Source: Athripsodes cinereus
Taxonomy: Eukaryota; Arthropoda; Insecta; Trichoptera; Leptoceridae
NCBI GenBank assembly: GCA_947579605.1
Contig: OX388314.1
Coordinates: forward strand, 4,898,001-4,962,000
Direction of reading: 5' to 3'
DNA: 64,000 nucleotides
In this document: one piece after another, positions 10,154 to 20,277 of the stretch
Layout of the letters: each line of letters starts with the position of its first letter
How positions within the stretch are numbered: position 1 is the first letter of the stretch
Translations under genes and position numbers: made by a program
The notes under the pieces: model-generated
Told to the model about the DNA's origin: nothing
The model's input: the letters and a program-made list of their open reading frames with translations, nothing else
The model's database searches: none

Positions 10154-10533
10154 ATGAATATACAACATGAATAATATTCAACATGTACGTTTATGAAGAC
10201 GAGAACAATATCATTCAAAGACAAATACCACAAAACCTGACATTCCGCCTGCTAATTTGCAATGACAAGTTTGTACACATATGTATACACTAAACAGTGC
10301 TGACCAGTACTCAGCTTAATATGATCTAGATTTGTTACATTTTATCTACAGAATCAGATAGACAATGACAATAAAGAAAAAAAAACAATGGGTTATCGAA
10401 CCCGGAATTCAACTTAACAGACCTGATTTCATAATAACAATATAATACAAAGCCGCTAGCTAAGAAATACATTATAAATATACTGCAGTCATATAATAAT
10501 ATGCATATTATGACCGTATTCACCAACGTTCAT
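10154..10533. other. A+T-rich stretch, no gene recognised
   Basis: No recognisable feature; the GGTTATCGAACCC at about 10389 is not part of a tRNA fold. Confidence 0.5.
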
Positions 10534-10707
10534 TTAACCAACGCTTAAATCTTCCTTACGGATTTCCTTGTGCATAGTTTTTTTTTTGTATAGGGCCTCG
10601 ATATGTCTCAATTGCACAGCAGCTTTTCCATTTTCAAATTTAATTCTCTTTTCGTCTTTCGGAAAAAACTGCCCATCCTCTTTTTCAGCATCTTTCTTAA
10701 TTCTGCT
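10534..10707 (-). CDS. Orphan exon-like ORF (unknown)
   Basis: The minus strand reads about 55 highly charged codons: KKDAEKEDGQFFPKDEKR, FENGKAAVQLRHIEALYK, then KEIRKEDLSVG and a stop. An upstream in-frame stop sits just before a possible acceptor GAAGCAG at 10703-10709, so it could be a last exon or the 3' end of a processed pseudogene. The residue mix is much more protein-like than the plus-strand ORF that overlaps it. No family is recognised and no partner exon was found; an RTE fragment lies directly upstream. Confidence 0.3.
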   Translation of the reverse strand, partial: SRIKKDAEKEDGQFFPKDEKRIKFENGKAAVQLRHIEALYKKKTMHKEIRKEDLSVG

Positions 10708-10782
10708 TCATTTTCGGACAACTAATTCTCCCCAAATTTCATCTGCGCGTATTAAATATTACTTACTTATTGCTAGCCTTCT

Positions 10783-10930
10783 TCTCTCCACTGCTGGATA
10801 TAGGTCTTCTCAAAACTTTTCCACATTTTTATATCTCGAGCAACACGATACCACTGTTTTCCCATCATTTGGACAATATCGTCAACCTATATTTTTGGGG
10901 TCTTCTTCGATTCTTCTGTCCTCCCACTAC
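10783..10930 (-). pseudogene. RTE-type LINE ORF2 C-terminus, frameshifted
   Basis: Reads RRRPQKYR in one frame and DDIVQMMGKQWYRVARD, KTYIQQWREEG plus stop in the next, the common RTE ending (RPxxRWxDDIxxxAGxxW...YVQQW). One frameshift separates the two halves. Confidence 0.7.
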
Positions 10931-11694
10931 TAATTAATCATACATTACTTCATCCATATTCCTGCACTCTGTGATGTCTGTCATATTAAATGGATTAATA
11001 AGAAGGGTTTTTATTTTAATAAGCTTTTTCTCTCTTCTGTTTTTTAAAAATTGACCCATAAAATATATATGAACATTTGTGAGGTATTGAAATTATTTTC
11101 CGTTATAAAACTTCAGCTATCTTAAACCTAACAGTTGTTAATAATAATTTAAGTGCCGCATACGTTAACTGACAAAATTTGATCTCAATTTATGAATACG
11201 GCTGTTGAAACATCAAAGGTATAATTAATTACATTTTTTCTCTTATTTTATTACTTAAACATAATACAATTAAAATAATTGAAATTGTGGATACAAAACA
11301 CGATTTTTTTGCAATTAATTTATGATAATTTTGATGGATTAATTTATATCTGAATGGCTAACATTAAAAACAATCCATGTATATATCTCAATCCGTTCAC
11401 ATGTATGTCTACATATTTAATTTTTTCTTTAAACAATCGACGGCATAATCGTGTCTTTGATTCAATGTTTCATTAACAATATATTTGAAAATATCACGAA
11501 TAAAATAACAGTACAATAATATTAAAACATATTATTATCGACTGTCTAGTTCCACAACTCAACAAGTCGAAATTTTGAAAATTTAGATTTAATCAGTAAT
11601 AGATGTAATCAGCTCCACACTTTCAATTCCGCAAACAAATAACATTAAAAAAAAATAAACGATTCCCTTTATTTATTAAATATTTAGTTATAAA
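10931..11694. other. A+T-rich stretch, no gene recognised
   Basis: No recognisable feature. Confidence 0.5.
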
Positions 11695-12028
11695 TCTAAT
11701 ATATAAAATTCTCGTGTCACGGTGTTTGTTATCATACTCCTCCGAAACGGCCGGACCGATTTTGATGAAATTCTGTGTGCTTATCGGGTAGGTCTGAAAA
11801 TCGGCCAACATTTATTTTTCATACCCCTAAAAGTTAACGGTGGTCGACCCCGATTTTTTTTTGTTTTATTTTTTAGACCAGATTTTTATTTTTTTTATGG
11901 TGAGGCATTAAAAAATACATACAGTCCTATATTTTCACCCTTTTACCATCAATCCCTGTTTTTCAATAGCGATATTAGTAATGTAGAAATAATGTATATG
12001 GCGAAACAACGTTTGCCGGGTCAGCTAG
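11695..12028 (+). mobile_element. Non-autonomous Helitron
   Basis: Starts TC after an A (11694/11695) and ends CTAG followed by T (12025-12029), the Helitron rule of insertion between A and T with no target duplication. The interior has GTGTCACGGTGTTTGTTATC, CCGGACCGATTTTGATGAAA and the end AACGTTTGCCGGGTCAGCTAG, which I recognise as a common insect Helitron end. The 151-codon ORF that crosses it is a well-known spurious translation of such elements. No Rep/helicase is present. Confidence 0.85.
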
Positions 12029-12118
12029 TAATGTATATAATTTCAATTAAAGTTGTAGTATTGAAGGGAACAATGACAACATATTCGTCCTGTACATGTA
12101 CATATGTGTTCATCTATA

Positions 12119-12626
12119 CCAGGGATGCACAGACTTATAGGGAACAGGGGCCATTCGGGAAGATTATGAGCCAATGACGGGCCGCTATAAGAAAATTAGT
12201 ACTAAAAGTTTTAATTTCTAGAAATGCTCACACATTACAATTTCTACCCCCCCCCCCCCCATCACCGAATTTTCAAAGTGGTATAGGAATTTGAAATATT
12301 TCAAAAACTCCTCGGTTTTCTTAAAAAATATTTTCTCGCAGTACCCTATTCTACAACGTACCGGGTATTTGTACCGACTATTGTTTTGTCAATAACGGAT
12401 ACTAAAAATGTTACGTGTTTGAGTTTCTACCCCCTCGTCGCCGAATTTCCAAAATGGTATAGGAATTTGACATATTTTAAAAAAAACTCTATAGTTTTCT
12501 TAAAGAATCTCTACTCGAATTATTAAGTATCCCGATACTTATCACTGGTATTTTTTTTAATATGTATAATTTGCTGGCGGGCCGCAGATATACCGACCGC
12601 GGGCCGCGGATTGAAAGAGTGTCGTT
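12119..12626. mobile_element. Non-autonomous hAT-like element with C homopolymer
   Basis: Left end CAGGGATGCACAGACTT is hAT-like; the right end GGGCCGCGGATTGAAAGA is degraded. Two internal copies of TGGTATAGGAATTTGA (12280 and 12455) and a run of 14 C at 12247-12260. Homologous in reverse to 7679-8098. Confidence 0.5.
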
Positions 12627-13079
12627 GATTGAATATGTGTATCACCAATTAAATCAAATTTTCGACTTGTGGAGTTATGGAATATATTTGGAGTTATCGA
12701 TATGACGGATAAACTTTTGACAAAATATCAGCTGAAAACTACACAATAATATTATGAAGATGGGTTTTGATGAGAAACTACGGATCTAAAAGCTAGTATT
12801 AAATATGATTTGTGAATCATAAAGTAGGTACCTACCTATTGCATAAAACAGGTAATTTTTGTATCAAGCCAATCGTAAAGTCATCCATCCGTTTCATCCC
12901 CTGAATCATGATTTTGGAGGTTTAAATAACAATATATTTTATTATCTGCCAAGAAAACAAATTAATTATCGTGTAGAATATTAAACAAATTAATAATCTT
13001 TATGTTATGAATTTTTTGACACAATTGGATGTCGGGAACTGGATTTTACTTTTACTAGAAGTGTAGATGTCAATCATAT
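12627..13079. other. A+T-rich stretch, no gene recognised
   Basis: No recognisable feature. Confidence 0.5.
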
Positions 13080-13442
13080 TTTGAACCACTCTAGATTAAT
13101 CATTCCAATTGATCACACTCACTGATGATAGTCAACCAATTTGAATAGGTATTAACTAGGTAGGTATGTTGTATATGATACACATAAATACGAGCCCTTC
13201 CTTTAGGAGTGCACGACACAGAGGAATTGAGAATGTTACCTAGGTTTAAATAGTACTCTTAACCAAGCCTTGAGTCGATTCATAAGCGTTGATTCCCTTT
13301 TTCGTGCACTCCTTATGGAAGTTCACTTATGTATGTGTATCATATACATCATACCTACCTATGTAGTTAATACCTATTCAAATAGGTTGACTATCATCAG
13401 TGAGTGTGATCAATTGTAATGATTAATCTAGAGTGGTTCAAA
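13080..13442. repeat. Long imperfect hairpin element
   Basis: The arm 13080-13217 (starting TTTGAACCACTCTAGATTAA) is repeated in inverse orientation at 13302-13442 with roughly one mismatch or small gap per 10-15 bp. The loop is about 85 bp. Probably a foldback or MITE-type element; no target duplication was identified. Confidence 0.8.
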
Positions 13443-13459
13443 TAAATATAATTGAAATT

Positions 13460-13560
13460 AATTTTATTAAATAAAATATAAAAATATGAGCACTGTTTAA
13501 TCTCCACTATGTTAGGTTAATACTACAATAATATATTTTTATATTTTATTTAATAAAATT
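13460..13560. repeat. 28-bp perfect inverted repeat
   Basis: Arms at 13460-13487 and 13533-13560 (AATTTTATTAAATAAAATAT... and its complement) are perfect; loop 45 bp. It directly follows the larger hairpin. Confidence 0.75.
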
Positions 13561-13670
13561 AAAAATGGATTTCCACAGCGTAAACACAAAAACTCTTGAA
13601 TTATAATTGAAATTAATCATCGTTTAGAATATTTATTAATCTTTACTTATTTAACTTGGTTTGGACATGA

Positions 13671-13770
13671 CGCGCAGATGACAAAATCAAACAGTTATCT
13701 CGATTGGAGAACCATGAAACATTGTGCAAATTCTAATCGGAAGAAGTGAAAAAGGCATCCCGATGATTAC
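13671..13770 (-). repeat. Palindromic MITE family, partial copy
   Basis: CGCAGATGACAAAATCAAAC, CTCGATTGGAGAACCATG and AATCGGAAGAAGTGA match in order the insert at 35406-35588 read in reverse. Confidence 0.65.
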
Positions 13771-13789
13771 TATAATCTTCGTTTCTCTA

Positions 13790-13832
13790 TCTATACCATT
13801 ATGGTATATCCTACAAGTGTGGAAACCAGCCA
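13790..13832 (-). repeat. Family A, 3'-terminal scrap
   Basis: TACCATTATGGTATATCCTA and CAAGTGTGGAAACCAGC match the family A end in reverse. Confidence 0.5.
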
Positions 13833-14719
13833 ATGTTCGTAATAATTAATCCTGGGAAAGAGAGAAAAACAACTATTGTAACTAGTTCTAATCAAAACAC
13901 ACGCATCCTTACGATCAACGTCACTCCAAATAATTATACTCAGCTCCTATTCAAAATCTCGTTAATAGCAAATTGTCAGAAGTTGCATTCTGGTGAAGGA
14001 TTAGATAGTGCAACATATTTTAATTTGTATAGGGAACGCAAGCAAGGGGATAATATGCACATACACACGCCAAATAATAACTAGTTTGCACACAATAATA
14101 ACAACATACCCTAATTTGATACACAATAGTAACATATCCTAATTTGATACACATATTATTATGTTATTATCTTTTGATCTCGCAAAAGCGAGCGGTAACA
14201 ATAATTAAAAGATTAATAGTATGACATATTTCTAAGATAAGATCTGCATTGTGCAGATACAAGTAGTGTGTAAATAAAGATGTAAGGGTGACATCCCCTC
14301 TAAATAACAGCTGATGCGATTTCAAAATCAGGTATTAATGATATTTTAATCTAGACTAGATACTCATAAATGAGTGATTATTCTGATACAAATAAAAGAG
14401 ATACTAAGCCTGTAGATTGGCCTATAATAAACAAAAGTCAGATCTCGACAGCGAAATTTTAAAGATGCACCCAACGTGTTCAAGATATCGATTTTTTTCG
14501 TTCTAAAAAATTATTGAGGTTAAAAAAATGAAGTCATACCTATAGGTCGGTCCGTTTACAGTTCGAGTAATAGAGATTAAAATTACTAGTAAGATAAGCA
14601 AAAATTTGAGTTACATAGCTCAGGCTCTCTCTGCACGTTAAGTTGTAGAGGTTTGTATGATTTTGGAAATCTTTGATACCTGTACATGATTTGAGGTATC
14701 AACAACCGGCATTAAGTAA
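13833..14719. other. A+T-rich stretch, no gene recognised
   Basis: Only a short direct repeat (CCTAATTTGATACACA at 14109 and 14138) was noticed. Confidence 0.5.
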
Positions 14720-15255
14720 TGGGTTGTTCACATTTGGCGAATATCGCCAGGCGAATTTCAAAATATAACGCCAGGCGAAAAAACAAAATTCGCCGTACGC
14801 CCATTGATCTTCACACCTGTTCACACAGTCCACCGATTTAGAAACTATCTGTCAGATGCGCTTTGATTTTGACACTGTTTTCAAAGTGGCGTCGAGATGG
14901 AGATCGCGAAGTGTTTATTTTTAGTCGAAAATGTTATAGTAGATGTTATAAGGCGCCTTTTAATTAAGGAAACAAACGCCACAAACCAACAACAAAGATA
15001 ACAGCTGTCACGAAGCGGGAAACATTATAAAATTTATAGGTTATAAAGTTTTTACCATAGATACGAACGCCGCGCACATCTGCGCATGTGCGAATCGTTC
15101 AATCGGCCGAAAATGTTGGAAGGTGGTCAACTCGAGACGATATCGTTTCCACTGGTTTTTATCGTTTCAGACTAGCTGTCATTTTGTTCACACGGTTCAA
15201 ATGGCTGGCGATATTTTGGTGCCCTGGCGATATTCGCCAAAGTGAGAACACCACA
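14720..15255 (+). mobile_element. Harbinger-like non-autonomous element
   Basis: Left end GGGTTGTTCACATTTGGCGA and right end (reverse complement) GTGGTGTTCTCACTTTGGCG are inverted repeats, and both continue into ATATCGCCAGG. The left flank is TAA, which fits the 3-bp TWA target of PIF/Harbinger elements; the right flank TAC does not match exactly. Internal CpG-rich sequence contains a short transposase-like N-terminus. Confidence 0.5.
14897..15001 (+). pseudogene. Short ORF, possible Harbinger transposase N-terminus
   Basis: 34 codons beginning MEIAKCLFLVENVIVDVIRR and ending ETNATNQQQR plus stop. A leucine/acidic-rich start followed by RR is reminiscent of Harbinger transposase N-termini, and the ORF lies inside Harbinger-like ends. 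The DDE domain is absent. The match is from memory and weak. Confidence 0.25.
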
Positions 15256-15299
15256 TACTATAGAGGGTTTTTTTCTTCTGCTCTAAACGAAAAGTTACC

Positions 15300-15455
15300 T
15301 AAAGCCTTTGATGTATATTAATTTATTTTATTCTTCACTGAGCATTGTTTACAATAAAACAAATAATAAATAATCATAGACAACATCAGTTATACAATTC
15401 AAAGTACAGACGGCGAGTTTATCGCTAAAATGCGATGTCTTCCAACTAACTATAT
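15300..15455 (-). repeat. LINE 3' untranslated end, 5'-truncated
   Basis: In sense orientation GTTGGAAGACATCGC, TTTTAGCGATAAACTCGCC and an AATAAAATAAATTAATA end; same family as 1005-1155. Confidence 0.55.
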
Positions 15456-16205
15456 GAGAAATGAGTTCTCTGTGATAATTTTTAAACGTTATTCTTCCAA
15501 TTTTCTAAAGGGATACATATTTTTTTCCGATTTACGCTATTTTTCAAATATCGAGGTTCTCTTGTCAGTGCATCAATCGAATGCAAAAATAATCCTCAAT
15601 TATTGCAATTGGTGTTTTTGGATTACCCGATTACGTCATATGCCGAATGCAAAACAAAAATAAATATTAAAAGGGGTTTATTATGATTGTGTAAACGTGT
15701 ATATCAAATACGTAATAATAAATTAGTGTAATAGGTCCTTTTTGAGATTACTATCTATATAATTATTATGTATTTACTGAACTGCATCAAAAAGTAAAAT
15801 ATCTAATATTAAAAGGACCCTCGGTTAGATGACCCGTAAGAGAACTATGATGACCGGAGGTCAAATTTGTAAATACGTAAAAGGGTTTTTTGAAATCGTA
15901 ACTTTTTTGTACACTATTGGACAGATAAACTTAAACAATAATTGATATCAAATGCATGATACAATGAGATAAAGATTTAGATAAGAATTTGGACATTTTA
16001 AATAGACCGAAATTTGAAATCATCGAACCGTATTTTTAGTCATTTATTATTGGATGGATTTAATAGACAAAAAGGTCATATGCTTAAAATTTTTAAAGGA
16101 TTAAAACTCGTTTGCTATTTAGATTATTTTTTATTGTCCCAAAAAGGTTATTTGTTAAAGTTTAGTTTATCGACCGACGGTTCTTGGTGGAAGTTCATAT
16201 TAATA
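15456..16205. other. A+T-rich stretch, no gene recognised
   Basis: No recognisable feature; short ORFs at 15430-15663 and 16014-16220 have no protein-like character. Confidence 0.45.
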
Positions 16206-16384
16206 ACTTCTTTTTTTTAAAGATATATCTGGGTTTTGTTATAAACCCAAATACAACCTTATACACCTCTCACAGTAAGCTAAAAGCTTGTGTCGTGAAA
16301 GGGGAGTTTGCCGGCACCTGGGATCGAACCACGGACCCCTTGTTCACGAGGCCGAGACTCTACCTCCAGGCTACCGACGAACTT
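16206..16384 (-). repeat. tRNA-derived SINE, near full length
   Basis: Sense strand: GTCGGTAGCCTGGAGGTAGA, CGTGGTTCGATCCCAGGTGC (B box), GGCAAACTCCCCTTTCACG, CTTACTGTGAGAGGTGTATA, GGGTTTATAACAAAACCCAG, AGATATATCTTTAAAAAAAA. One of the two best copies. Confidence 0.8.
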
Positions 16385-16394
16385 ATTTATAAGA

Positions 16395-16507
16395 TATTTA
16401 GTTATTCCACTGTTGACTTTATTATTATTTTTGTCTGACGATGAGAGCGGAAGCTCTTGAAAGCCGGATCGCAAAATTAATAAAGTCAATAGTGGAATAA
16501 CTATATA
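16395..16507 (+). ncRNA. Hammerhead-ribozyme-like motif with long stem I
   Basis: Core CTGACGA (16435-16441), then T, stem II GAGAGC-GGAA-GCTCTT, GAA, a near-palindromic stem III AGCCGGAT and C at 16470 as the predicted cleavage-site nucleotide. The flanks pair as stem I: TTTTTGT before the core against GCAAAA after it, continued by the inverted repeat TAGTTATTCCAC ... GTGGAATAACTA. CUGANGA, GAA and a UH cleavage step are the conserved hammerhead positions (position 7 is variable). An extra T between A9 and stem II departs from the canonical consensus. Such minimal motifs with palindromic stem III are known from Penelope-like retroelements. Confidence 0.55.
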
Positions 16508-16764
16508 CCTTGTTTTATAAATAAATTTTTAAGGTTATTTGTACCGGCATGAGATTCTACACATTTTTATATTCCTTAAAAATGCTCTTAGAAATACAAG
16601 GAGAAATTATAATACCTAATTATGTAATTCCGTTACATGGATAACCAGAAGATGGCTTGTATAAACAAAAGAATAATTTTTCTTTGTGCTACAACGCAGA
16701 TTAAAAGAAGCGAAGTGTTATAACATTATTTAACGTTTAAAAACTTTAAATACGTTTAGTAATG
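16508..16764. other. Spacer, no feature recognised
   Basis: No recognisable feature. Confidence 0.5.
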
Positions 16765-16974
16765 TTATGAGGCGTTACGTAATGCACCTAAGAGTAGAGG
16801 GGGCATGGGTAATGTGACCCGACGTCCCTTTTTCACAGGTACAGCCCCGTTTTTAGGCAGCATTGTCCCGGTGTCCTCGAACATAGCTTCGGGACGCCAA
16901 AATCTCCCGCTGTCGAAAAGAAAGAAACTCGCAGTACATATAATTAATACCATGCTAATTTTAGACAAAAACAT
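16765..16974 (-). CDS. Candidate small secreted peptide precursor
   Basis: 69 codons from an ATG in AAAATG context. The N-terminus MFLSKISMVLIICTASFFLF has a positive residue then a hydrophobic core, like a signal peptide; it is followed by DSGRFWRPE, a mid-region with MLPKNGAVPV, a basic KKGRR site usable by prohormone convertases, and VTLPMPPLLLG at the end. Base composition here is near balanced while the flanks are strongly A+T-rich. The frame is open for 27 more codons upstream (to 17055), but the internal methionine gives the sensible signal peptide. No known neuropeptide or toxin family is recognised, and an origin in an old repeat (note CGTTACGTAA near its end) cannot be excluded. Confidence 0.3.
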   Translation of the reverse strand: MFLSKISMVLIICTASFFLFDSGRFWRPEAMFEDTGTMLPKNGAVPVKKGRRVTLPMPPLLLGALRNAS

Positions 16975-17708
16975 TTTTACTGTAACATATTCCTTTATTA
17001 GTAGAAAAAAATACTTTTTAAATTTTGAACAAGGCTCTTGAATTTCAATGTACATGCGATCGGTAGCTGCAAGATCTAGCCTCTTTTGTACAACGCTCTT
17101 GAGACGATTTTTCGCGAAAACAGCAGATGTAAGTTGTCCAAATGTATTATTATTATTACTAAGTACCTACCTTTTTTCGATGTCCCGGTTTGGGTGAAAA
17201 ATAAATGGTCACGTTAAATGGGTTACGTTTCTATTGTGTCATTAAATCCTGTCATACATTTTCATTATTGTGAAAGGCGGGGAGAGGGTCAATTTGTTTT
17301 AAAAACAGCATTACGTAAAAATTAAAGAACAACTCCTTACGTTTTTGTATTGAACAACCACAATATTTACAAGTTACGAGAGTCCTAGAAGAGTCCATAA
17401 AAACGAAACATAAAACACAAAATTTAATATCGCAATATAATCGTACAATGTCATAGAACATACTAGCATTGGACACAAATAGGTAATATTGTACACAAAT
17501 CATATATTTTCAACATTGTATATTGAGAACAAATTAACCCAATTTCTAAATGTCAAACAAATTATTATTACGTAGGTACTTATTATAATGTTTCATACAA
17601 CACAAAATAATTCAATATTATTTGCTGTTTTATAACACCGATAAAATTATTATTTAATATTATGTATTATAATTTCTGTATTGAATTGATAGCGAAGTAA
17701 TAATGTTT
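16975..17708. other. A+T-rich stretch, no gene recognised
   Basis: No recognisable feature. Confidence 0.5.
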
Positions 17709-18225
17709 AGCCATGTCGTCCCTCATCTGACTAACTGTCGTAACTGGTAAAATGTAAATTGTTCAGGAGAGCATTTTTAGTGTTTTGGCGTGCATAGTTT
17801 CGTCTCTCCCAGCTAAACGAAAGAGTCTAAATGTATTTTATTATTTTATTTGTATTTTTATGAATCTCTGAATTATTTTTGTGATAATTAAATTTCCATA
17901 AGTATATTGGATTTATTTTTATGCACCGTCAAAGTAGATAGGACCCTTTGTGAGACTTTTTTCCCATGGCCATATTTAGTTATGCTCAGATAGGACTTAA
18001 CTATTTTAAGAGTCAAAGGTGAAAATAAAACGATTTTATAATTTAAGAAAGTATATTAATTAACAAGAGTGTTTACACTGTAATAAGAGCAGTTTTATGG
18101 GAAATAAAATGATAGTAAATCACTAAAAAATAAATTATTATGCAGATTATGGTGTTCGAGAATTCTCATCCTCATCATCAGATGTTAATAAATAAAATTT
18201 CGTGATTATTTTCAAAACAACGAAT

Positions 18226-19730
18226 TTAGTGATGGAGGGACTTATAAAACTCAGCGTGCTTGAGTAATCTTATCATCGGTGTATCGCCAGTAGTCAAAGA
18301 CATCGAGTCAGCAGATTTTGCCTGGGAAATTTTAGATGGAGTGGATTTGAGTTGAGAAATCTCGTTATGCAATATTATGTTAAATACTTGTCGTTTCAAG
18401 TATATTGAACGATAATTTGTTTCGCCATCACTAGTTTTAAAAGAAAACTTAGTAAGACTGTGTTTTTCTACTGAAAATTACGTCATCTCCGTTCAGTTTA
18501 CATTTAGCCCTGTGTCGTCATTCGAAGGGAAAGAAGACGTAGCTCAATGGATAATTTCTTAAAATCCAAAAAATCTGAACAGTTGAGGGGTGTAACGATG
18601 TAAGGTTTGTTTCTACCTGCTAATTTGAAAACAGGAAGTAATTGACTAGGAACAAAGATATTACCACTTTTCTTAAGCGCATAGTTAATAGCACTGTGTA
18701 CCGAATCCCCTTCACTTTGTCCGTGACATGGAACAGATACGTTAGTTTATTTCATTATTATTTCTTGAATTATTTATAAAGTAAATTAAGGTAGAAGCGA
18801 TTATTGAATTTTTGTTTTAACCGCAACAGCAGTCGGCAAATAAATATACTTTTTATAACATTTTTCATCATACGAGTACATATTCAGAAAAGAAAAATCG
18901 CAGATTAAATTTTAGAGGAACCCTTCTTGCTTGCACCTTCATGCCACGTGTAACGATAGCACTCACCAGAAGGTATATCGTATATTGTGAAGTTATATAC
19001 TAATAAACGTCTTTTATAGAAAACTGCCCTTACATTGCTGATTGGTAAGTTGATAACTTGCTGCATATCAAACGTAGCACACTGTGTTATAGAATCTTGC
19101 TGAGCTTTTGTTTTGCCAACCATTCTAGCAGGACGAACAAGTATTTTTTTTCATTTTCATGCTTAAGATATTGATTTTTCAATTTAGTTTTAACATCTTC
19201 TGAGCTTTCGCAATATGTCGTTCACAAGCTACACTGATTCTTTTTCGGTAGATGGAAAGACAGGTTTTTTTTTATATTAAAACTCTTCTGTATGATACAA
19301 AACCTAGTTTTTCAGTATTGTTTTTCAAAGTATCCAGAAACATAGCGTACATGTTTCTCAATGTCAAGTCACTATGCAAGTATTTTCATGTCGTCTTTTC
19401 ACGACAATAGTGAGACTCAACTTTTGGAAATCTCTCAATTTGTTCCTCAATATTGCGACTCATTCTCAGATCAATGTAAAAAGCTTTTCGATCGCCTCGA
19501 TTTTCTTTATCTAAAATCCTCGCCGAAGTAACTATCGATAGCTGTTTCAACCGTTTTTTTTCCAACACTTATGTATTTTTAAAAAATGGCCGGCATATCT
19601 GATGTCCGTCTAGCAGATGATGATAATAAATTGTAAAATTTCTTCAAGACTCCGAAAATTTTCTCAAATTATTTCGGGAGTATATTCGTTGAAAAGAAAA
19701 CATTGACGAGATGCTGCCTAACAAATTTCA
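18226..19730 (-). pseudogene. Decayed transposase of an uncharacterised insect family
   Basis: Read on the minus strand through several frames: DKENRGDRKAFYIDLR and FPKVESHYCREKTT (19386-19568); after an in-frame TGA, KYLHSDLTLRNMYAMFLD; then LSFHLPKKNQC with a stop, LKNQYLKHENEKKY; FDMQQVINLPISNVRAVFYK, LVYNFTIYD and ECYRYTWHEGASKKGSS (18905-19123); then CHGQSEGDSVHSAINYALKK, FVPSQLLPVFKLAGRNKPY, DFLDFKKLS; and finally ISQAKSADSMSLTTGDTP and HAEFYKSLHH before the stop. This order (HYCRE..., PKKxQC, FDxQQVxxLP...FYKR, YxWHEGxxxxG, GxSEGDSVHSxI, ISQAKxxDxMSL) is a family I recognise from many insect genomes. At least three stops and two frameshifts make it a pseudogene. The terminal inverted repeats outside it argue that the family is a transposase. 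Confidence 0.75.
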
Positions 19731-20136
19731 ATGTTTCACGCAGGTTTTAGTATTCACTATGCAACAATATTTTTGGATACTTGGGTCATATACTCCATTC
19801 TGTGATCTTTTAGTTGTTTATTTTTATTTATTTTTATTGACCTTAGAAGATTTTTTTCTTAGTATTTCCCTCAGTGAGCCGTCAACTTCAAAATCTTGTG
19901 GCTGCACTTCGTAAATATTTGACATATTAATTTTTTCAGTACTTAAATTATGATCGGGATATTGAGAATTTCTACTAAAATGATTCCAACAAAGAAAAAT
20001 ACTATCCTATGTGAAAATAAATAAAAAGTTATTCCCAGTTAATGTCTATACTAAGTATCGTATTTCAAGATAGGACCTACATTGGATATGTTTTTCATTT
20101 ATAAAAAATCACACTAACTGTAGTATCTGCACTTAC

Positions 20137-20277
20137 GTCCGTTAGTAAGATATTATTTTGATTAATTCGTAGATACGACAACAAATCAGAAAGCTGTTCC
20201 AGGATAATGGCAGCAGCTACAGCTGTGATCTTCGGTGAGAACATGCGTATCAAATCACAATACATGGTGGCGGTCAT
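20137..20277 (-). CDS. Exon-like ORF at the 5' end of the transposon (unknown)
   Basis: 47 codons from ATG, MTATMYCDLIRMFSPK to NNILLTD, running exactly into a perfect donor GTAAGT (complement of 20131-20136). It sits 23 bp inside the right terminal repeat, on the strand of the transposase, so it could be a first exon of the transposase or of an accessory protein. No family recognised. Confidence 0.3.

Noticed and set aside
10385..10400. TCGAACCC string as a tRNA T-arm
   Set aside because: No surrounding cloverleaf.
11722..12177. 151-codon plus-strand ORF (MFVIILLRNGRTDFDEI...)
   Set aside because: It is the well-known chance translation of a non-autonomous Helitron; the element ends are precise and no function is implied.
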